5,040 nt of DNA, from positions 1-5,040 of the forward strand of contig JASBUM010000098.1 of NCBI GenBank assembly GCA_030147905.1, given 5' to 3'. Below, piece by piece: positions 1 to 5,040 of the stretch. The DNA is from Acidimangrovimonas sp. (GTDB taxonomy: Bacteria > Pseudomonadota > Alphaproteobacteria > Rhodobacterales > Rhodobacteraceae). The position numbers were made by a program, and so were the translations under genes. The notes beneath the pieces are model-generated. The model did not search any database and was not told where the DNA came from. It saw only the letters and a list, made by a program, of their open reading frames with translations. Numbering within the stretch: the first letter of the stretch is position 1; every line of letters begins with the position of its first letter.

Positions 1-159
1 GTCTTCTGGCGAGGACATGTGGCCTTCATGGCCGATCGCGGCCGCATCCTGCATGCGAATGCCCACGCGATGGCCGTCAGCAATGAGGATTTCGATGCCG
101 CGGTCGAACGTATCATCGCAGCCGGCGAGGGCCCGGTGACACAGATCCGCAGGCTGTAG
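1..159 (+). CDS. NlpC/P60 family peptidase, C-terminal end (5' part outside window)
   Basis: The reading frame is open from base 1 and ends at TAG 157-159, giving 52 residues that begin VFWRGHVAFM and end GPVTQIRRL. NlpC/P60 enzymes are cysteine peptidases that cut peptide stems of cell-wall peptidoglycan. Two of the three catalytic positions are visible: the His of GHVAFM (fragment residue 6) and the His of ILHANAH (residue 18). They are 12 residues apart, the spacing expected between the catalytic His and the third polar residue in this fold. The catalytic Cys and any SH3 or signal region lie upstream and cannot be judged. The pattern LHANAHxMAV followed by a GPVT..RRL tail is typical of alphaproteobacterial members. 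The gene converges with the DUF2794 gene. The family call is fairly firm; the exact substrate is unknown. Confidence 0.85.
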   Translation, partial: VFWRGHVAFMADRGRILHANAHAMAVSNEDFDAAVERIIAAGEGPVTQIRRL

Positions 160-177
160 CAGTCCGCAGGCTGTAGC
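146..177. repeat. 15-bp direct repeat across the stop codon of the NlpC/P60 gene
   Basis: TCCGCAGGCTGTAGC occurs at 146-160 and again, exactly, at 163-177, with two bases (AG) between, so the period is 17 bp. The first copy encodes the last residues plus the TAG stop. The second is untranslated and carries the stop again. It looks like a small tandem duplication at the gene end. Confidence 0.85.
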
Positions 178-195
178 CGCGAGCTTCTCGCCGCT

Positions 196-218
196 CGGAT
201 GGTGCCGCGCACCATTCG
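196..218. terminator. Hairpin between convergent genes, candidate bidirectional terminator
   Basis: CGGATGGTGC (196-205) pairs with GCACCATTCG (209-218) around a 3-base CGC loop: ten consecutive pairs, one of them G-T. It lies between the stops of the NlpC/P60 gene and the DUF2794 gene, where a shared terminator is expected. Neither side has a clear T tract, so classic intrinsic termination is not certain; the stem may instead protect mRNA 3' ends. Confidence 0.5.
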
Positions 219-260
219 CCGGGGCCCGGGCCTGTGCAGGGGGCCGCCGCCCGTCGCGGT

Positions 261-605
261 TCACGGGACCGAGCGCAGCATCTTCGGCTCCAGAACCCTC
301 AGGACCTGGGGCAGTTCGTGGCCGCGGCGCAGGATCCGCCCGTCCATCGCGACCACCGAATACTGTCCCTGACGCAGCCGCAGCCGCGGCCGCTTCTCGA
401 TCCGGTAAAGCGGGGTCTCGGCCGTGCGCCGGAAGATCGAGAAGACAGCCAGTTCACGCAGGCAGGAGATGCCGTAGTCGCGCCATTCTCCGGCCGCGAC
501 CATGCGACCGTAAAGGCCCAGGATCGAACCCAACTCGCGCCGGTCGAAGCTGACGCGGTCGGCAGGAAAGGCGGAGGGAAGCGGTGTCGGCGTTTCGACC
601 GTCAT
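261..605 (-). CDS. DUF2794 domain-containing protein
   Basis: The protein has 114 residues from ATG 603-605, with its TGA at 261-263. It belongs to DUF2794, a small, presumably cytoplasmic family of unknown function found in alphaproteobacteria. The conserved core is easy to see: VSFDRREL, then ILGLYGRMVAAGEWRDYGI, then FSIFRRTAETPLYRIEKRP, then a QGQYSVV...GRILRRGHEL..VLRVLE stretch. The frame stays open upstream to an ATG at 684-686, which would add 27 residues (MRWRRGTF...). I prefer 605 because the product then has the length I expect for the family and the extension resembles nothing conserved. Neither start has a good Shine-Dalgarno sequence, so the start is uncertain. No signal peptide, membrane segment or catalytic motif is apparent. 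The gene is transcribed away from frmA and towards the NlpC/P60 gene. I cannot assign a function. Confidence 0.85.
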   Translation of the reverse strand: MTVETPTPLPSAFPADRVSFDRRELGSILGLYGRMVAAGEWRDYGISCLRELAVFSIFRRTAETPLYRIEKRPRLRLRQGQYSVVAMDGRILRRGHELPQVLRVLEPKMLRSVP

Positions 606-732
606 GCGGCCAAGCTTGCCTGCGACGGCAGTGCGAATCAAGACTTCGAACGGCTTCGCCGCGAAAGTTCCGCGTCGCCACCGCATTTGTGCCCGAATCG
701 TTTTCTAGATTGCCTGCATAGCGAAAGGCTTG

Positions 733-776
733 CCCGGTGCCGTCGTCATCAGCCCCCACCCAGTGGCGGCACCGGG
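733..776. repeat. 10-bp perfect inverted repeat (stem-loop) upstream of frmA
   Basis: CCCGGTGCCG (733-742) is the exact reverse complement of CGGCACCGGG (767-776). Three more inner pairs are possible (T743-G766, C744-G765, G745-T764), leaving a loop of about 18 bases. On the plus strand TCCTTT follows. It could be a terminator, a leader structure of frmA mRNA, or a widely spaced protein-binding site. The sequence shows the symmetry but not the role. Confidence 0.6.
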
Positions 777-789
777 TCCTTTCGCGGCG

Positions 790-815
790 CCCCCGCCCCC
801 CCAGGCGGGGGTCTT
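790..815 (+). terminator. GC-rich hairpin followed by TCTT, candidate terminator or attenuator
   Basis: CCCCCGCC (790-797) pairs perfectly with GGCGGGGG (804-811) around a 6-base loop CCCCCA, and TCTT follows at 812-815. An 8-pair all-GC stem with a short pyrimidine tail looks like an intrinsic terminator on the plus strand, although the T tract is weak. No plus-strand gene ends just before it. If functional, it would end a short upstream transcript or act in a long frmA leader. Confidence 0.4.
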
Positions 816-907
816 GCCGTTTCCGGGCCTCGGGGTCGGCGGAGCGCCCCGCACCGGATCTGGCCGGTCGCGCTTGGGCGGACCGCGTCAGGCGCGTCGG
901 TGGCCAA

Positions 908-919
908 GGCGTCGACGCC
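908..919. repeat. 12-bp palindrome upstream of frmA
   Basis: GGCGTCGACGCC is a perfect palindrome ending 69 bp before the frmA start codon. It could be an operator half-site pair, but short GC-only palindromes arise easily in this base composition, and no promoter boxes around it are convincing. Confidence 0.3.
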
Positions 920-977
920 GCGCGCGAAGCCCGGTTGCATCCCCCCCGCCTTTGGCCCAGTCTGCGCGGAAAGTTCT

Positions 978-985
978 AGGAGGGG
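978..985 (+). promoter_or_regulatory. Ribosome binding site of frmA
   Basis: AGGAGGGG sits just before ATG 989-991; the AGGAGG core (978-983) is five bases from the start codon. It is a near-consensus Shine-Dalgarno sequence that fixes the frmA start and suggests efficient translation. Confidence 0.85.
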
Positions 986-988
986 CCG

Positions 989-2119
<1,131 letters not shown>

Positions 2120-2159
2120 TGCCGCGGCAAGGATGTCGGACGTCTTCGTTGCGGCGGCA
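2120..2159 (+). terminator. Hairpin directly after the frmA stop codon
   Basis: Bases 2120-2125 (TGCCGC) pair with 2154-2159 (GCGGCA). After one G-G mismatch, 2127-2130 (GCAA) pair with 2149-2152 (TTGC), leaving an 18-base loop. The stem begins at the base after the TGA. No T tract follows, so it is at best a weak or factor-dependent terminator, or an mRNA 3'-end stabiliser that separates frmA from the GNAT gene. Confidence 0.4.
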
Positions 2160-2190
2160 GCGGCGCCAGACCACTGGCCTGCGGGCTGAT

Positions 2191-2224
2191 CGCGCGCGCG
2201 TGCATTGATCGCCCCCGCGCGCGG
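2191..2224. repeat. Paired CG-alternating tracts upstream of the GNAT gene
   Basis: (CG)5 at 2191-2200 and (CG)4 at 2216-2223 are each self-complementary and complementary to each other. The second lies inside the 10-bp palindrome CCGCGCGCGG (2215-2224). Each is preceded by TGATCGC (2188-2194 and 2206-2212). The tracts could form a stem-loop with a loop of about 15 bases in RNA, and alternating CG is prone to Z-form in supercoiled DNA. No function is evident. Confidence 0.5.
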
Positions 2225-2233
2225 TGTTCAAAT
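2205..2233 (+). promoter_or_regulatory. Weak candidate sigma-70 promoter for the GNAT gene
   Basis: TTGATC (2205-2210) and TCAAAT (2228-2233) are separated by 17 bp, and each matches four of six consensus bases. The CG palindrome lies in the spacer. Transcription would begin around 2240, right at the ribosome binding site, giving a very short leader. With eight of twelve matches in GC-rich DNA, this may be chance. Confidence 0.3.
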
Positions 2234-2240
2234 CGGTATC

Positions 2241-2247
2241 GGAGGAG
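2241..2247 (+). promoter_or_regulatory. Ribosome binding site that decides the GTG start of the GNAT gene
   Basis: GGAGGAG is the only strong Shine-Dalgarno sequence near this gene and lies at the right distance (seven bases from GGAGG) before GTG 2253-2255. The ATG at 2248-2250 that overlaps this signal is followed at once by a stop (ATG ACG TGA), so it cannot start the gene. Confidence 0.75.
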
Positions 2248-2252
2248 ATGAC

Positions 2253-2759
2253 GTGAAAACCACCACCGGTGACGAGATCCGCATCCGTCCGTTCCGTTCC
2301 GATGATTCGGATGTGCTGTGGTCAATGCTGGAGCCCGTCTTTCGCGCCGGCGAGACCTATTGCATCGCGCGCGACATCGACCGCGAGACGGGCCTGGCCT
2401 ATTGGCTGGAGACGCCGCACAAGGTCTATATCGCCGAAGCCGGCGGCAGTGCGCAAGGTAGCTATTTCCTCACCGCGAACCAGGGCGGGGGCGGGGCGCA
2501 TGTGGCCAATTGCGGCTTTGTCACCGCGCCCGAGGCCCGCGGTCGCGGACTGGCGCGGGCCATGCTGGCGCATGCGCTCAATGCCGCGCGGGCGGCGGGA
2601 TTTCGGGCGATGCAGTTCAATTTCGTGGTCGCCACCAACCTGCGGGCCATCGCGATCTGGGAAAGTCACGGCTTCCAGGTGGTGGGGCGCCTTCCGCGGG
2701 CTTTCAACCATCCCGGTGCGGGCTATGTCGATGCGCTGGTGATGTATCGCCACCTCTAG
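2253..2759 (+). CDS. GNAT family N-acetyltransferase
   Basis: The protein has 168 residues from GTG 2253, chosen for the GGAGGAG just upstream. The frame also extends to TTG 2205, but without a ribosome binding site. GNAT enzymes move the acetyl group of acetyl-CoA to an amine. The acetyl-CoA loop is present as RGRGLA (residues 96-101, pattern R-x-x-G-x-A) after the beta strand NCGFVTAPEA (86-95). The N-terminal strand is IRIRPFRSDD (9-18). The C-terminal half, QFNFVVATN (121-129), then IWESHGFQVVGRLPRAF (135-151) and GYVDALVMYR (157-166), is a recognisable subfamily signature. The substrate cannot be told. No signal peptide or membrane segment is seen. It follows frmA on the same strand, but the hairpin and 133-bp gap make co-transcription uncertain. 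A role in detoxification would be only a guess from position. Confidence 0.9.
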   Translation: MKTTTGDEIRIRPFRSDDSDVLWSMLEPVFRAGETYCIARDIDRETGLAYWLETPHKVYIAEAGGSAQGSYFLTANQGGGGAHVANCGFVTAPEARGRGLARAMLAHALNAARAAGFRAMQFNFVVATNLRAIAIWESHGFQVVGRLPRAFNHPGAGYVDALVMYRHL

Positions 2760-2774
2760 GTTTCAATATCGGTT

Positions 2775-2789
2775 GCCCGCGGAGCGGGC
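2775..2789. terminator. Short hairpin between the GNAT and NYN-LOTUS genes
   Basis: GCCCGC (2775-2780) pairs with GCGGGC (2784-2789) over a 3-base GGA loop, in the 53-bp gap. No T tract follows. It could be a partial terminator or a processing site; with so short a gap, read-through from the GNAT gene into the next is plausible. Confidence 0.35.
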
Positions 2790-2812
2790 GTTACGAGTGA
2801 AAGGATGATTCC

Positions 2813-3532
2813 ATGGCGCGTGCCGGGGTGCCGCTGCTTGCGGTTCTGATCGATGCAGACAATTCGTCGCCGCAATGGGCGGCGCCGATCTTCGAGGAAA
2901 TCGCCAGCCTGGGCGAGGCATCGGTACGCCGCATCTACGGCGATTTCTCGCGTCCGGGCCTCAAGGGCTGGTCGGAGCGGCTGGCCTCGATGGCGCTGGT
3001 GCCGCAGCATTCGCCGATGAACACGGTGGGCAAGAATGCCAGCGACATCGCGCTGGTGATCGATGCGATGGACCTTCTGCATTCGGGGCGCTTCGACGGA
3101 TTCGTTCTGGTGTCCTCCGACAGCGACTTCACCCGCCTTGCCAGCCGGATCCGCGAACAGGGGCTCGATGTCTACGGCATCGGCCAGCAGAAGACGCCCG
3201 AAGCCTTCCGCCGCGCCTGCAAGCGGTTCATCTTCGTCGAGAACCTGTTGGCGGCGGATACGCCCGATTCCGACGCCAAGCCCGAACCGGCCGGCCGAAA
3301 GGAGCAGCCGGCCAAGGCGATTCCGCTGATCATCGCGGCGATGCGGGCCATCGGCAACGACGAGGAATGGTATTCGCTCGGCCAGCTCGGCCAGTATATC
3401 ACCCAGGCCAATCCCGAATTCGACGCCCGTACCTACGGCAGCGCGAAATTGTCGGATCTGATCAGGAAGACCGGCCGGTTCGAGGTCAAGAAGGACGGCG
3501 GCAACCATCTTCTGGTGCGCGATCTGGCCTGA
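2813..3532 (+). CDS. NYN domain and OST-HTH/LOTUS domain protein, putative RNA-binding nuclease
   Basis: The protein has 239 residues and starts at ATG 2813, seven bases after AAGGA (2801-2805). Residues 8-146 form a NYN/PIN-like (DUF88/LabA-like) nuclease domain. Acidic residues expected to bind metal are D14 and D16 (LIDADN), D78 (VGKNASDIALVIDAMD, also D84) and D103/D105 (VSSDSDFTRLA). The block VYGIGQQKTPEAF...CKRFIFVENL ends the domain. A charged, proline/alanine-rich linker (about 147-168) leads to residues 169-238, which fit an OST-HTH/LOTUS winged-helix RNA-binding domain (IPLIIAAMRAI...WYSLGQLGQYI...FDARTYGSAKLSDLI). The eukaryotic factor MARF1 combines the same two domain types. A role as an RNase acting on structured RNA is inferred; bacterial members are poorly characterised. 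The catalytic acids appear intact. It lies 53 bp after the GNAT gene and converges with tetR. Confidence 0.9.
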   Translation: MARAGVPLLAVLIDADNSSPQWAAPIFEEIASLGEASVRRIYGDFSRPGLKGWSERLASMALVPQHSPMNTVGKNASDIALVIDAMDLLHSGRFDGFVLVSSDSDFTRLASRIREQGLDVYGIGQQKTPEAFRRACKRFIFVENLLAADTPDSDAKPEPAGRKEQPAKAIPLIIAAMRAIGNDEEWYSLGQLGQYITQANPEFDARTYGSAKLSDLIRKTGRFEVKKDGGNHLLVRDLA

Positions 3533-3555
3533 GCCCTGCCGCCCCGGCGGGCCGT

Positions 3556-3609
3556 GGGCGTCGGGCCGGCACGGCTTGCGGGGCCTGCGCCTGCCGGGGA
3601 TCGACGCCC
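3556..3609. terminator. Interrupted stem-loop between convergent NYN-LOTUS and tetR genes
   Basis: GGGCGTCG (3556-3563) pairs with CGACGCCC (3602-3609). After a small internal loop, CCGGCA (3566-3571) pairs with TGCCGG (3592-3597). The 117-bp gap between the two stops holds this structure and no gene. It lacks a T tract on either strand, so it is a possible bidirectional terminator rather than a clear one. Confidence 0.4.
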
Positions 3610-3610
3610 C

Positions 3611-3658
3611 GTGTCGGCGCCAGTGTCGGCCCCAATCTCGGCGCCAGTGTCAGCCGGC
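3611..3658. repeat. 12-bp tandem repeat, about four copies, across the tetR stop codon
   Basis: The unit is GTGTCGGCGCCA (3611-3622), with imperfect copies at 3623-3634 (one change), 3635-3646 (two changes in the first three bases) and 3647-3658 (degenerating after the first eight bases). A 14-bp core, TCGGCGCCAGTGTC, recurs exactly at 3614-3627 and 3638-3651. On the minus strand the last copy supplies the end of tetR, including its stop at 3650-3652, and the others are untranslated. Confidence 0.75.
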
Positions 3659-4324
3659 GGTCTCGGCGGCCTTCTTCTCCTGCCGGCCGGGCAGGCGTAT
3701 TGCCTTCGTCGTGCCGTAGCGCGCCATGAACATCTCGACCGCGCCGCAGATGGTGCGCTCGATGTCGCGGCTGGGGCAGCGGGTCGAGGTGCCGAAGATC
3801 ACCCGCGCATGCAGGTTGGCCTTGCACAATTCGGCGAACTGGTCGGCGGCCAGGTCGATGTCGTCGATCGCCAGTTCGCCGCGCTCGACCGCGGCACGCA
3901 GATATTCCGCCAGCCGCTGGCGCACCAGCAGTGGACCGGATTCGTAGAATGCCCGTCCCAGTTCGGGGAACCGGTCGCATTCGGCGACGCAGATCCGATA
4001 GATGCGCTGGCCGAACTCCGAGGTCGCGATCGCGCTGATGCGGCGCGCGGCGGCGGTCAGGACCTCTTGCGGGGGGGCGTCTAGATCGAGAAGCTTCACC
4101 CCGCTTTCGGCCTGCCGGGCGCATTCGGCGCGCGTCACCTCGGAAAACAGAAGCCGCTTGTCGGGAAAGTAGCTGTACAATGTGGCCTTCGATACGCCGG
4201 CCTCGCGCGCGATGTCATCGACGCTTGCCCCTTCGAAGCCGTCGCGCAGAAAGACCTTTCGGGCGCCTTCAAGCACCTGGTCGAACTTGCGTCCACGTTT
4301 CACGCTGGCATTGTTGTCATTCAT
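3650..4324 (-). CDS. TetR/AcrR family transcriptional regulator with AefR-like C-terminal domain
   Basis: The protein has 224 residues from ATG 4322-4324, preceded by AAGGGA (minus strand, 4336-4331) six bases away. TetR regulators are dimeric repressors whose N-terminal helix-turn-helix binds an operator palindrome and whose C-terminal domain binds a small ligand. The DNA-binding part is at residues 14-60, with the helix-turn-helix at 34-53: SVDDIAREAGVSKATLYSYF, then PDKRLLF. The C-terminal half (about 85-205), with blocks such as GQRIYRICVAECDRFPELGRAFYESGP, resembles the AefR-like TetR_C_7 family. The last residues (RLPGRQEKKAAETAG) are a basic tail ending inside a tandem repeat. The ligand is unknown. 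A perfect palindrome lies within its own promoter, so autorepression is likely. It is divergent from mbfA; whether it also controls mbfA cannot be told. Confidence 0.92.
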   Translation of the reverse strand: MNDNNASVKRGRKFDQVLEGARKVFLRDGFEGASVDDIAREAGVSKATLYSYFPDKRLLFSEVTRAECARQAESGVKLLDLDAPPQEVLTAAARRISAIATSEFGQRIYRICVAECDRFPELGRAFYESGPLLVRQRLAEYLRAAVERGELAIDDIDLAADQFAELCKANLHARVIFGTSTRCPSRDIERTICGAVEMFMARYGTTKAIRLPGRQEKKAAETAG

Positions 4325-4347
4325 CCCGCGTCCCTTCCCTGAAACAG

Positions 4348-4376
4348 CTATAAACCGTACGGTTCATCCGGAGCAA
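4348..4376 (-). promoter_or_regulatory. Candidate tetR promoter (-35 TTGCTC, 17 bp, -10 TTATAG)
   Basis: Read on the minus strand, TTGCTC (4376-4371) and TTATAG (4353-4348) are separated by exactly 17 bp, and transcription would start near 4341, leaving a leader of about 17 bases before ATG 4324. The TetR palindrome fills most of the spacer, so bound repressor would exclude RNA polymerase. Confidence 0.6.
4353..4364. promoter_or_regulatory. Palindromic operator AACCGTACGGTT, probable TetR binding site
   Basis: This 12-bp perfect palindrome lies 28 bp upstream of the tetR start codon and between the -35 and -10 boxes of its candidate promoter. ACCGTACGGT-type palindromes are typical operators of TetR-family regulators. 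Position, symmetry and neighbouring gene all agree; binding itself is inferred. Confidence 0.7.
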
Positions 4377-4412
4377 GCGTTGGCGGGGTGTTGCCCGGAT
4401 CACCGCGGCGGC

Positions 4413-4440
4413 TTGAACTCGTCCCGGAGGCAATGATAGT
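4413..4440 (+). promoter_or_regulatory. Candidate mbfA promoter overlapping the iron control element
   Basis: TTGAAC (4413-4418) and GATAGT (4435-4440) are 16 bp apart and match sigma-70 boxes at four of six bases each. The -10 box touches the first base of the Irr-like palindrome at 4440, so a protein bound there would block initiation. A start near 4447 gives a leader of about 25 bases that includes the ribosome binding site. Confidence 0.45.
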
Positions 4441-4456
4441 TTAGAAGCATTCTAAA
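4440..4456. promoter_or_regulatory. Irr-type iron control element (ICE) upstream of mbfA
   Basis: TTTAGAAGCATTCTAAA is a perfect palindrome with 7-base arms and a 3-base centre, AT-rich within GC-rich surroundings, ending 15 bp before the mbfA start codon. It matches the iron control element recognised by the Fur-family regulator Irr in alphaproteobacteria, where mbfA is a known target repressed under low iron. Placement over the likely -10/start region fits repression. Confidence 0.8.
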
Positions 4457-4459
4457 TTC

Positions 4460-4466
4460 AGGAGGT
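4460..4466 (+). promoter_or_regulatory. Ribosome binding site of mbfA
   Basis: AGGAGGT, a consensus Shine-Dalgarno sequence, is centred about eight bases before ATG 4472-4474. It fixes the start at 4472 rather than at any downstream ATG. Confidence 0.85.
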
Positions 4467-4471
4467 TTCAG

Positions 4472-5040
4472 ATGATCCCCGGTGTCAGTAGTCGCCGCCG
4501 GTTCTCCGAGCTCAGTGAGCAGGAGATCCTCGCGCTCGCCATCTCTTCCGAGGAGGACGATGCGCAGATCTACCGGCAATATGCCCACCGCCTGCGTGAC
4601 GACTACCCCGCTTCCGCCAAGATCTTCGATGGCATGGCGGAAGAAGAGGACAGCCATCGCCAGCAGCTCATCGACCTGCACAAGAGCCGCTTCGGTGACG
4701 TGATTCCGCTGATCCGGCGCGAACATGTGGCCGGCTTCTACGCCCGTCGGCCCGTCTGGCTGGTCGAGAACCTCTCGATCGAGAAGATCCGCGACGAAGC
4801 CGAGGGGATGGAACGTCAGGCCGAGGCCTTCTACCGCCAGGCGGCCGCCTCCACCAAGGATGCCGATACCCGCAAGCTGCTGGGCGATCTGGCGGCGGCG
4901 GAGGCCGGCCATACCGATACCGCGCAGGAACTGGCCGAGGACAACCTCAGCGACGAGAATCGCGACGACGAGGATCGCGCCGCCAAGCGTCAGTTCGTCC
5001 TGACCTGGGTTCAGCCGGGGCTTGCGGGTCTGATGGACGG
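4472..5040 (+). CDS. mbfA: Membrane-bound ferritin-like iron exporter MbfA (Er-VIT1 protein), N-terminal part
   Basis: Translation from ATG 4472 (MIPGVSSRRRFSELSEQEIL) runs open to the window end: 189 residues, with the gene continuing beyond. MbfA joins a cytoplasmic ferritin/rubrerythrin-like domain to a VIT1/CCC1-type membrane transporter; in rhizobia it exports iron and protects against iron and peroxide stress. Likely di-iron ligands are visible: E27/E28 (ISSEEDD), E59 with H62 (ExxH), E111/E114 (EGMERQAE) and E144 with H147 (ExxH). The stretch IPLIRREHVAGFYARRPVWL (78-97) is conserved in the family. The sequence ends at QPGLAGLMD, the beginning of the first membrane segment of the VIT1 part, which lies outside. 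Family members are usually about 325 residues, so over half is seen. A near-perfect Irr element upstream supports iron control. The gene is divergent from tetR. Confidence 0.93.
   Translation, partial: MIPGVSSRRRFSELSEQEILALAISSEEDDAQIYRQYAHRLRDDYPASAKIFDGMAEEEDSHRQQLIDLHKSRFGDVIPLIRREHVAGFYARRPVWLVENLSIEKIRDEAEGMERQAEAFYRQAAASTKDADTRKLLGDLAAAEAGHTDTAQELAEDNLSDENRDDEDRAAKRQFVLTWVQPGLAGLMD

Larger units (their letters stand above)
606..988. other. Gene-free divergent region between DUF2794 and frmA
   Basis: About 380 bp holds no convincing gene. Open frames here on the plus strand read as arginine/proline/alanine-rich low-complexity sequence and overlap real genes. Part of it (606-686) could be coding if DUF2794 starts at the upstream ATG. 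The most AT-rich patch is about 700-722. Downstream are two strong hairpins (733-776 and 790-811), a weaker inverted repeat ACCGG-N6-CCGGT (853-868), a 12-bp palindrome GGCGTCGACGCC (908-919) and two runs of seven C (796-802, 941-947). I found no promoter with both boxes convincing on either strand. Confidence 0.6.

Noticed and set aside
790..811. G-quadruplex on the minus strand
   Set aside because: The long G runs do not give four well-separated tracts of three or more; a simple hairpin explains the sequence better.
935..963. TTGCAT as a -35 box for frmA
   Set aside because: At 17-bp spacing the -10 position reads CAGTCT, which does not resemble TATAAT.
953..968. Possible sigma-54 promoter (TGGCCC...GC) before frmA
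   Set aside because: The -12 element does not match TTGC, and the implied start would fall inside the ribosome binding site.
2756..3508. Minus-strand open frame of 250 codons opposite the NYN-LOTUS gene
   Set aside because: The plus-strand frame has recognisable NYN and LOTUS motifs and a ribosome binding site; the antisense frame has none.
3486..4124. Open frames overlapping tetR on both strands (3486-4124 minus, 3554-4084 plus)
   Set aside because: The tetR frame has a clear helix-turn-helix. The repeated Val-Ser-Ala-Pro run in the plus-strand frame is only a reading of the 12-bp DNA repeat.
4400..4912. Minus-strand open frame of 170 codons opposite mbfA
   Set aside because: It lies antisense to the conserved ferritin-like domain and runs through the mbfA ribosome binding site and iron control element.

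Overview
The window looks like a chromosomal segment from a high-GC alphaproteobacterium, most likely of the Rhodobacter/Paracoccus group (Rhodobacterales). This rests on three things: GC-rich codons throughout, a DUF2794 protein of the form common in that group, and an mbfA-type gene preceded by an Irr-like palindrome. The lineage is inferred from gene content and was not measured.

Layout. Bases 1-159 are the last 52 codons of an NlpC/P60 cell-wall peptidase on the plus strand. It converges with a DUF2794 gene on the minus strand (261-605), and a strong hairpin lies between them. A gene-free stretch of about 380 bp (606-988), GC-rich and holding several inverted repeats, precedes frmA (989-2119). 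frmA encodes a complete glutathione-dependent formaldehyde dehydrogenase (class III alcohol dehydrogenase). It is followed on the same strand by a GNAT acetyltransferase that starts at GTG 2253, and by a two-domain NYN + LOTUS/OST-HTH protein (2813-3532). The latter converges on a TetR/AefR-like regulator (minus strand, 3650-4324). A compact divergent control region (4325-4471) then separates tetR from mbfA, whose ferritin-like half (4472-5040) is present before the window ends.

How the genes relate. This is not one tight operon. frmA, the GNAT gene and the NYN gene are co-oriented, but gaps of 133 and 53 bp containing hairpins separate them. frmA detoxifies formaldehyde through S-hydroxymethylglutathione; its usual partner, S-formylglutathione hydrolase, is not adjacent. 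mbfA is an iron-export/ferritin-like membrane protein. The best regulatory signals are in the tetR-mbfA region. One is a perfect 12-bp palindrome lying inside the spacer of a tetR promoter, which suggests autorepression. The other is a perfect 7-3-7 palindrome, TTTAGAAGCATTCTAAA, matching the iron control element read by Irr, just upstream of the mbfA ribosome binding site.

I see no mobile element, CRISPR array, tRNA or rRNA. I also do not see a clearly new multi-gene system. The points most worth a second look are the two operators, the NYN-LOTUS protein, a 12-bp tandem repeat across the end of tetR, and the structured leader-like region before frmA.
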